A stretch of DNA of 64,000 nucleotides from Aphis gossypii (Eukaryota > Arthropoda > Insecta > Hemiptera > Aphididae), in contig NC_065533.1 of the NCBI RefSeq assembly GCF_020184175.1, positions 56,830,351 through 56,894,350 on the forward strand. The letters run 5' to 3'. Both the position numbers and the translations under genes were made by a program. Shown here in pieces: positions 56,030 through 64,000 of this stretch (position 1 is its first letter; the number at the start of each line of letters is the position of its first letter). The notes beneath the pieces were generated by a model that worked only from the letters and a program-made list of their open reading frames with translations, was not told the DNA's origin and did not search any database.

Positions 56030-56170
56030 TGCAAATTACAATATGTCTTTATTTTGGTGAAAATTACAAACACTATTTTCAACTACCTGCAGTGGTGCAA
56101 ATAACATATCTTTAATTTGATGCAAATTACAAACTCCCCTGCACACAACCTTAGGCGTGCACGTTGAATC
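56030..56170. repeat. imperfect tandem repeat with TGCAAATTACAA words
   Basis: TGCAAATTACAA (about 56032), TGAAAATTACAAACAC (about 56060), GTGCAAATAACATATC (about 56094) and TGCAAATTACAAACTCCC (about 56122) recur, with ATGTCTTTATTT and ATCTTTAATTT between them, suggesting a diverged unit of about 60-65 bp. CAGTGGTGC at about 56088 resembles a hAT terminus. It ends near the GC-richer CCTGCACACAACCTTAGG. Confidence 0.35.
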
Positions 56171-57500
56171 GAAATATACTCCATTTATCCAACAAGTGTA
56201 AGATACCACCCAGGTATTCGGTAAGCTGTAATAATATAATATTATATCAACATCTAATCGACTAAAAAAAAAAAAAATTAATGATATCTAATAATTTAAA
56301 TTTATCAACTACGCCTATGTCTGCTTATATTTTATGATTATTATTGAGTAAGTCATCAAAGCTTTAGAAACAACCACAACATGTATTAATATTCTGTTGG
56401 GTCGTATGCACTGATGTTCTTCATACCTAATTATGTTGATAGAGAAAACTAATTATTACAATATGTGTCGTTGAGGTCGATATTAATTTTAACGTGTACG
56501 ATTACATTACATTTTTTAATCAAGTAACTAATTCAGTACCTAATTGTTAAATTTTTAAACTATTATCAATTTGAAATCATTAAATACATTGAAATAATAA
56601 ATGCATTTGTTTTTATAATACTATTGTATTTTAAATTTTAAACAATACATATCATTTCAATAGAATCTAGTTCTTTTAACGTAAAATTTTTTCATTTGAT
56701 CTATATTTTCATCAATATTGTTTTTACAAAATTATAGTTATTGATTTCTGCGTATGAATTATTGTGTCTTAAAAAAGGTTCAATATTGTGACAACACCCA
56801 TCGCGCATTATACACAAATATAAATATACTAAATTAATGTACAAATATGAAATAGCATTATACAAAGATTAATACTAATCGGATGCATTTCGATTATTAA
56901 ATACCTGGTGTGCAAATCAACATATAGCCTAGATTATAAACATAAAGGTTCAACGACATAGGCTATACCTACTCGGAATATTATAAAGTTGTTATAATAA
57001 TATATTCCTATGCAGGTAATCCTTGCTTGTTTTTGAACAAGGATACATCATAGTTTATGGTATTCAAATTAAATTGTTTTATTAAATTTATATTGACAAA
57101 AGATAAGCTTAATAATGTGTAACATACTCGTTAATTTATTTTTTAATAAATGCAATGAATAAAACTAATTATACAACGGGACGATCAGTTTGTTATGTTT
57201 TCATTTGATATTAGAGAACACTACTTTTATGACTCTTGATATAGGTAACTTGATTTGATATATTTTTGAAGCTTCTAATTTTACTACGTTTTTCTTCTAT
57301 GACATCAATTATCAATAAATTAATATACTATAATTATATTTATATTTGATTATTAAAAACTAAAAAATATAAAATTTAAAAAAAAATATACCAAAAAATA
57401 TTTTTGAATTTTGTATTTTAAATATTTTAAATAAATAGGACCATCATACATGCATAAAGCATTAGAAACAAAAGTTATAACTATAAACATTAACACCATC

Positions 57501-57525
57501 ATATTATATTATATTATATTATATT
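57501..57525 (+). repeat. (ATATT)5 minisatellite
   Basis: Five perfect copies of a 5-bp unit. Confidence 0.95.
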
Positions 57526-58232
57526 ACATCAATATTATCGTTATTAAAATTCATCGTGAAACTAGATAATTAAGTTATGGTGAATTGTATCAAACACTCA
57601 ATATTTTCATAAGTAGGTAATTGAAACTTGAATAAGTATAGGTATGTAATATGTGAACATAAAGTTAAAAATTGTGATATAAAAAGAAATACTTGAATAT
57701 TATTAAAACAATTTAAAAATAAAGAAATTAGATACCTAACGCATAATACGGGGAAAGATTTTCAAACCCAACAAGTTTCAACATTACTTTTATTTATTAA
57801 AGAATTTATTATTATACAAGAAATATTAATGCATAGTTTGTAATGTATTTCTATACATTTTGTAAACAGTTATGAAAAATTAAATGGAAAGAAAAATGTT
57901 TCTGATGAACCTTAACTTCTAATAATACAGTATTAAAAGGAAATCGCTATTTTAAAATTGAAACCAACAATATTATCATCGATAAATAATGTTTATATCC
58001 AGAAAAAAAATAAATGCTTGAAAATGGTTTCTGAGAATTGTGTATGTATTCAAAATTTATGTTTTTTAACTATAATGACCAAAACAAGACAAATCCTAAG
58101 ATTTTTACAGTGATGGTGTTCGTTACACGTGTAGATTAGTTTTAGTGATATTGTTCTTACTAACTCAATACTTTTGTTTGTCTTGGTATTGTTTTAAGAC
58201 TCATGTAGAAATTTTTAATTTGTGAAATTCAC

Positions 58233-58250
58233 AAAAAAAAAAAAAAAAAA
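58233..58250 (+). repeat. A18 homopolymer
   Basis: Uninterrupted adenine run; no associated element recognised. Confidence 0.9.
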
Positions 58251-59285
58251 CTAACCTACCTATTTTGATACTATAATTGTGTATGATTTTTATGAACTCA
58301 TAAAATATAACTTTACTAAAACGATTTATTTAGAATTCAAAAATTAATAAGTAATGTATTTTAATTATTGATTTGTTTTTGATTTGAAAAATTGCTTTTT
58401 ATTTCCTGATCCTGTGAAACATTGTCCAGCACTTAATAAGTAGAGTCACTGTCATGATAATTGACAAAACGTGTGTTTATTTTTTCCACTAATATTTTAA
58501 AATATGTTTGATGCACTTTATACAAACAATAATATTACAGTAAAGGCATTAAAATATATTATATATTAGGTACAAGAAAATATATAAATATACATTACAC
58601 GAAATATAAATATACAATCAAAATATTAAACCCATCATAATTACTTTATGCTATTAGCATTATAATATTACAAGATAAGGATGTATAAATGGCCGTAAGT
58701 AAGTATTACGGCTTATAAATTAACCGTATAAGTGATCGTACTAATAATGTTTATAACGTTAAGGAGCAATTATTGGCTTGATCAAAGTTCAACGAATTTC
58801 GACGAATAAAACCCAAAGAAATTATTGCTTTGCAAATAATGCGCTCAACGCGACTAATAAAAAATAAAGATAGTTTATTATGATATTGCTGATTTACTCT
58901 CGACAAACAACAATTTTTTTTTTTTTATAAATGTATAACTTATAAAATGTGTATCGACAATTTAATTTTAGACAAATTAAGTCATTAATATTAATTAATA
59001 TTTCTGTTATAATTACAATGATTTGATTAGAACTTGTGTGTTTACATTTGCATTTCATTAATATTATTATAGTAGACTATTATTATTGTTATTGTTGATA
59101 AATATAAATGTAGAGGTAAATAATATTATTAGAATTCATGTGAATGAATTGCTAGGGTAATCATGATTTAATCTTCTGGATCTTGAGGACTATTGAAACT
59201 AAATATCTAGATAGTGTAAGCCTGTAAAAATCAATGATTAGATATTATTATTTCAATTTTCCTATTAAATCAAAATAATCTAGAT

Positions 59286-59349
59286 TTTGGAACCAAAAAT
59301 CCAGTGAACGACACTTGTAGAAAAACCAATTCAACACAGACGGAAACGG
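59286..59349 (+). other. possible small coding exon
   Basis: Between ATCTAG and GTATTTTG an open frame reads FGTKNPVNDTCRKTNSTQTE. Composition looks coding-like, but no partner exons were found and the donor is weak. Confidence 0.2.
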
Positions 59350-59829
59350 GTATTTTGTTTTAATTATCCATTTCAAATATATTGTAATGAATGACCTTCA
59401 TTGTTAGATATTTCTGCAACATACGTACTTAATATACTATTTTATTGATGTGTAATGTGTATAATCGTTATGTACGTAACATACCGAAGTGCTGAATATA
59501 CATAGACTACTACTATTGGAAATTTCGAATTATACTAAAATTTATTTCTAAAATAGTCTATGTATAGTTGTGATCCGATGGACTTTTGAACGTATTCTGA
59601 TATTTAAAAACTATAGTTAATAATTCATAGATTAATGAATTTTCAGTTAATAATAGATACTTATTTTGTGATATGCATATTCTTTAATTTTGATGAATAT
59701 AGAATGCTATAAACAAATACTTTCTAATAACTACATTACATTTTACTAAGCATGTACTACAAATGTAATTCTATACTCGTGGTAACTCTAATTTAAACAA
59801 TTAATCATATTAATCTTGATAGTTACTCT

Positions 59830-59850
59830 ATACAGGATGGTTCATTAAGC
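59830..59850 (+). repeat. orphan transposon terminus (TACAGGATGGTTC type)
   Basis: TACAGGATGGTTCATT matches the first 13 bp of the right arm of the 27.2-28.0 kb fold-back element. No partner end was found nearby. Confidence 0.3.
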
Positions 59851-60381
59851 TTACAAACCTAAGATAAACCTAGTTTATTCTAATTATGAATTTTTAAATT
59901 GTTTAGGATAAAAAAATAAGGGCCATATTTTAAAATACCTTTATTCAAACCATTTATGTTTTGTGTTATAGACATTTTTTTTGTTAATTTTTAAAGAAAA
60001 GAGTTTTTTTTTTTTTTGAAAATTGTACTGTATCATAATCAAAATTCAAATTTAAAAAAATTAAATTAATTAATATTGATTTCATGATATTGTATAGTAT
60101 GCAAATAATTTTTAGAATACTTACAATAATTACTTGAATACCAAATAAACTAAATATCATAAATGTTATATTCTAACGCGTATAAACAGTCAAGTTGTCG
60201 CATTGACGCATAGGGTACCTACTTATTTAAAAACAATACATTCATTAATTTAATTATGGTGACAAATGAGTATATTTATTTGTATATAATCATTAAATTA
60301 AGTAAATTTTAAGTTATTTTAAAATTAAAAATAAATAATATGTATTTATTATAAAAATATTATAGAAATATACACTTTAAA

Positions 60382-60387
60382 TTTATT
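60382..60387 (-). terminator. candidate polyadenylation signal AATAAA
   Basis: On the minus strand AATAAA lies about 40 bp after the TAA of the coiled-coil gene; another copy is at 60345-60350. In DNA this AT-rich the hexamer is common by chance, so only its position supports it. Confidence 0.4.
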
Positions 60388-60425
60388 AAAAGCATTTCTT
60401 GATATTAGTGAAAATTTCAATTTTC

Positions 60426-60602
60426 TTATGGCTTATTTAAACCATGACATGCTGAATTTAGTGTCCTCGGAATCTTACATATTTCTCCTCCCGTCTTATC
60501 TTCCATTGAATGTTTCGCATTGATTATATGCTCTATTTGTTTTTGTGCTTCATTTAAATTTGTCGTCAATAATTCGATTTGACTTCTTAAACGTTCATCA
60601 AT
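60426..60602 (-). CDS. coiled-coil gene, terminal exon with stop
   Basis: The acceptor TTATATAG is followed in phase 0 by IDERLRSQIELLTTNLNEA, continuing the heptads of the previous exon. The exon then leaves the coiled coil and stops at TAA (60426-60428) after 58 residues. An AATAAA signal lies about 40 bp beyond the stop, consistent with a last exon. Confidence 0.72.
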   Translation of the reverse strand: MDERLRSQIELLTTNLNEAQKQIEHIINAKHSMEDKTGGEICKIPRTLNSACHGLNKP

Positions 60603-63600
60603 CTATATAACGTATTAAAACCAACAATAAATAAATGATACCTTATATTTAAAAAAAATACGACATGTAAATATGATCGGATAGCTTTATCCTGTTTTAT
60701 AGTCGATACGTCATGTTCTATGAGCTATTTCTATGTTAGAAAACAATTGTCAACTCGAATTTATCGTATTTTTTAATGATATTTTTCGTGATCAAAAAGC
60801 TACTAACAAACCTAACTATTTGAAAGTATTTCTGTTTCTCTAAGAACATTCTCCATGAATGAATAACCAAAAACAAAAATGTTTAGTTAGTAATAATCAT
60901 ATATAATAATATTTTTATTATTGATATCATTAATAAACAGAAGTTACCGCACAAACAGAGTAAATCGGGAAATAAATAAAAACCATTCCTGTCGTCGATT
61001 TAAAACTATAAATCAAAATAAAATACAATCGAATATAGCAAAAAACTTAACTACAATATCGCATGATTTACAAATTAATGATGTGGATTATATTTTTTAC
61101 TGGTCTACATAGAGCTTAAATAATTCCGTAAACAAAAAAAAACTTTTCATTGGGTATTTTCCTCGAAATAAAAACAGCCAATTATGGATATCAGATTTAT
61201 TTATAAAAACAAATAAAATTAATAAATTATTAAAAAAAAATAAGCTCCACTTTCTCAAATTAATATAAAATTCCCAATGGAAACAGACATAACTCCCCAC
61301 TCAAACACAAAGTCCATAACATCCTTTACATACACTCCATCACTACCACTGACGCCATAAATATCCATTAAAGCTCTTATCAATTATCAATCATTTTGCA
61401 ACGCAATTCGATCTTTAATTTTTCATGGAGAATTTTTATGCAAATCCTATATAAATGGCATAAAATCAAATATATCCTCAGTTGACGCTTAACAGAGTGT
61501 AATCAAATATTTAAAAGAAAAAATCTTATTTTCAAAAAACTAACCAAAAAAAAAAAAAAAATCCTATTGTGTGGTAATATGACACCTCCTCACCGCTACC
61601 ATAATACGTCGATTGAATGCATAAAAAAATAATTTAAAATCTAAAGGCTCTCTTGCCAGCGATGTTACAAACGTTTTATGGTCAAACAAAGATACATATC
61701 TATCTTTTCTTTGTCGACTTAGGGCCTCCCGATAATAGTATATTTAAATTAAATAAACTAATCTATTACGCAAACATACATTAAAAATATTGAAGAACAT
61801 GTTTTTATTATAAATTTCAAACATTGTTCTAGATTTATAGAATGGTATAAAAATAAATTCTCAGCTGCTTGCAAAAAAAAAAAAAAGTCTCCAGAAAATT
61901 TTTATTATGCATACCAAAATGTAACCCTCTTAGTAAGCTGAATAAGAATTGATGTAAAGACCTAATCTTTTATTTAAAAAAATCTCAGTAAGAGATGAAA
62001 TCGTATTATAAATCAAATTCATCATATTGTATACACGTAAAAATATTCAAAATCAATATACTCACTTGGTCGCGTTTTTGGAATTCTAAACATGCTATTG
62101 CTCTATGTTCAACTAATTTTTGTTCTAACTGTTTTACATATTCAACATATTTAAGCATTTGACATTCAGCAAAATTTTTTGTTTTTGTCACTTGTAGAGC
62201 TGCTTCTTTTCTTACAAGATCTAAATTTTCCTTCAATTGTAATGAATAGTGGGTTCGTTCCATGTATAGTCGTTTATTTTCTGCCAAAATAGCATCCTGT
62301 GTCATTATCTTAGCCCTAGGAAAAAATTAGTAGTATTATATTTAAAAAAAAAAAACTATAAATAATATAAATAATAAATACTTTTTTATTTTATTTATTT
62401 AATAATTGTATAGTGGGGTAAGGTAATTATTATTATTTTTTTTTTTAATTATAATGTCACAATTAAAAATCTGACTTCAGAAATACATTTATATTAATTG
62501 AAAATAAACAATAATTACGATTAGTTATTTTAAAATTTTAAATGTATTTAAAATAATAAAATACTTATATTAAGAAGATATACGTATTCTAAATACTATA
62601 AAAGTATTACATTGACTCAAATAATTTACAAGACTGAAAACAACACATAAATAAACAATGTTTCAATGTTTCACTAGTAAAAAATATAAATAAATACTAT
62701 TGAAATATTTCTTACCCATCACTCACATTGAAAAGGTACATTTTAACTAACTTTTGAAACTTATCGAAAAACTTATTAACAATTGAAAGTAGGTAGTTAC
62801 AAAATTAGGTTTACAGAACAGATTGAATTGTGTGAGATTAACAATGAAGTAATAAAACTATAAAGAATATAGGTAAGTAATGTAACAAAGTAATCTATTG
62901 CATGGTTATTAACCAGTTTTGGTGTTTCACAAATTTAGACAATATTATTGTATTGTTATAATAAATTTCATAACAATATTATTGACATGATATTTTCGCC
63001 TAGTAAATGACTTTATTACAAATTAAACTATTGTTTTGGAAACTATAACTAATTTAATATGGGAATCAGGAAAGTTTCAAGTTTCCGGTATCATCAATAT
63101 TTGAACTTCAATTATATTTAAAAATGTTTCGGATTCTAGACATACTGTTTTGCTTAAATTCTAATTGGAAATAATATAAGAAGAATCTAGGAATCTTTAA
63201 TACAATTTTAAAGCTAATTATTTTAAAAAATAATTTTTATCGTACAAAATTTAAAATTAAATAAAAATTAAACATTTAAATTTCTAAATATAAAAAAAAT
63301 AAACTTGTCAAAATAAAATTAAACCATGTTTAGATAATACCAAAATAAATATTTGGAGGGGAAACTATAAGCATCTGCAGTTATTCATTTTTTAATAATT
63401 ACAATAAAAACCAAAATTGATTTTGTCAAAAACTGGTGCTCTATAAATATTCAATGATTTTGAGTGCTTTAAATTTTTTACTTTTCATCTCTTCTCTTTC
63501 GAAGTATCAACTCGATCTAATTTGCTATCAAAAACTACCCTCAGAATAGAATTTTTGCTGATACAAAGTTGGTGACAAATAAAAAATTTAAATTATTAAA

Positions 63601-64000
63601 AAAATAAATAAACATTATTTAAAAACTCATACATTCACCGAGTCGCTCTATACATTAAATTATAATAACTACATAAAACGGTTTTTAATATAATTTTTCT
63701 TGACCTAAGTTTTGATATTTTTTAAATTTATAATATTAAGCCTAATTTATTGTGAATTACTTTAATTGTGTGTTTTCTTCTTCTAGATATTTGATCTTTC
63801 TGTCTTTTTCTTCCCTATCATCATTCGCCAAAATTGCATTCTAATAATTCAAGCATATAAATTTGTATTAATTGAAAATAATAATATAAGTTTGTTTATT
63901 CACACCAATGATTCTATTTTTTTTAAAAGATTGTTACGTTCCTCTTCCAATTCTAATCTCTTTGATGTCTCCTTTTCTAAATCCCGCTGTGCAGTTGCTA
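60426..64000 (-). CDS. coiled-coil protein, C-terminal four exons (5' end outside window)
   Basis: This is a multi-exon minus-strand gene entering from the right edge. Joining 63906-64000, 63761-63840, 62066-62315 and 60426-60602 gives one open frame of about 199 residues ending in TAA. The junction phases are 0, 2 and 0, and all agree. Donors are GTGTGA, GTAATT and GTGAGT; every acceptor is AG. The protein is charged and helical, rich in E, K, L, Q and R with heptad-like spacing (KYLEEENTQLK, VEYVKQLEQKLVEH, RLRSQIELL), so an extended coiled coil is expected. The last 20 residues are not heptad-like (KIPRTLNSACHGLNKP). No catalytic motif is visible. I do not recognise the family: a cytoskeletal, centrosomal or ciliary coiled-coil protein, or the tail of a motor protein, would all fit. 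Introns are 65, 1445 and 1463 bp. The exon structure is well supported; the function is unknown. Confidence 0.75.
60921..61268 (+). pseudogene. decayed plus-strand coding insertion in the last intron, part 1
   Basis: One plus-strand frame runs about 115 codons with a single TAG (61110-61112). It includes CRRFKTINQNKIQSNIAK, LQINDVDYIFYWST, LFIGYFPRNKNSQLWISD and INKLLKKNKLHFLKLI. It lies antisense within the 1463-bp last intron of the coiled-coil gene, so it is most likely an inserted element or gene copy. I could not name the family. Confidence 0.35.
61762..61941 (+). pseudogene. decayed plus-strand coding insertion in the last intron, part 2
   Basis: A second open stretch of 59 codons in another frame reads SITQTYIKNIEEHVFI, INFKHCSRFIEWYKNKFSAA, a lysine run (from a poly-A tract), then SPENFYYAYQNVTLLVS and TGA. 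Between the two parts (61270-61760) the sequence is C-rich on the plus strand with short broken frames. It is probably the same decayed insertion. Confidence 0.3.
62066..62315 (-). CDS. coiled-coil gene, internal exon (250 nt)
   Basis: This is the longest open exon of the gene. It opens after a good acceptor (TTTTTTCCTAG), with one base completing the split codon from the previous exon. It reads through AKIMTQDAILAENKRLYMER and ends at KRDQ before donor GTGAGT. It contains the clearest coiled-coil stretch (KYVEYVKQLEQKLVEH). The methionine inside it (codon at 62303-62305) could be mistaken for a start, but the upstream phase agreement makes it an internal residue. Confidence 0.78.
63400..63590. 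repeat. diverged relative of the 55-kb repeat
   Basis: The segment CTATCAAAAACTACCCTCAG followed by AATTTTTGCTGAT resembles CTATCAGAAACCACCCTGAA plus TTGAAGCATTATTT in the 55.0-55.8 kb repeat. It sits in an intron of the coiled-coil gene. The similarity is short and judged by eye. Confidence 0.25.
63761..63840 (-). CDS. coiled-coil gene, internal exon (80 nt)
   Basis: The acceptor is TTATTAG at the high-coordinate side. The frame starts in phase 0 with NAILANDDREEKDRK and ends with KYLEEENTQL plus two bases of a codon, before donor GTAATT. Those two bases (AA) plus the first G of the next exon make a lysine codon, which restores the frame exactly. The 65-bp intron to the preceding exon is short but normal for insects. 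Confidence 0.7.
63906..64000 (-). CDS. coiled-coil gene, internal exon cut by the right window edge
   Basis: The frame enters with two bases of a split codon, reads 31 residues (ATAQRDLEKE... to ...LLKKIESL), and ends at TTG before donor GTGTGA (phase 0). The translation is strongly charged and helical, as in the later exons of the same gene. The upstream boundary is not in the window, so the exon may be longer. Confidence 0.65.

Larger units (their letters stand above)
56171..60381. other. AT-rich noncoding DNA downstream of the coiled-coil gene
   Basis: No gene can be supported apart from the small possible exon at 59286-59349. Simple repeats and one orphan transposon end are listed separately. 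Confidence 0.55.

Overview
The window looks like nuclear DNA of a hemipteran insect, most likely an aphid. It is extremely AT-rich, has long intergenic or intronic stretches, carries many small inverted-repeat DNA transposons, and is peppered with TAGGTACCTA-like words. One repeat (about 55.0-55.8 kb) matches, from memory, a family very common in aphid genomes. Nothing looks prokaryotic: I see no operons, ribosome binding sites, CRISPR arrays or tRNAs.

Only one intact gene model can be supported. The last four coding exons of a minus-strand coiled-coil protein lie at 63906-64000, 63761-63840, 62066-62315 and 60426-60602. Splice phases join perfectly and the frame ends in TAA; the 5' part lies beyond the right edge. 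Its last two introns are large, and the final one holds a decayed plus-strand coding insertion.

Region by region: 1-12.1 kb is AT-rich sequence with simple repeats only. 12.13-13.29 kb is a frameshifted relic of a BEL/Pao LTR-retrotransposon pol (integrase to DUF5641). 14.3 kb has a GT microsatellite, followed by a strongly CpG-rich island (14.6-15.5 kb, with a smaller patch at 16.1-16.5 kb) that is the best promoter/5'-exon candidate. 16.7-17.2 kb is a hAT-type MITE with near-perfect 8-bp target duplication. 20.0-20.4, 24.1-24.3, 40.4-41.6 and 49.2-49.3 kb hold coding-like relics that I could not name with confidence. 21.8 kb has a 117-bp MITE with a perfect 8-bp duplication. 27.2-28.0 kb is a fold-back element with roughly 300-bp arms. 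43.1-43.5 kb is a TTAA-flanked inverted-repeat element. 45.9-46.5 kb carries two converging clusters of a TTGYGGAC motif. 54.9-56.2 kb is a composite repeat block. The remainder is AT-rich noncoding DNA.

I found no convincing undescribed biological system. The most useful leads are the CpG island with no visible coding exon, the TTGYGGAC inverted clusters, the small elements with clear target duplications, and the decayed coding blocks.
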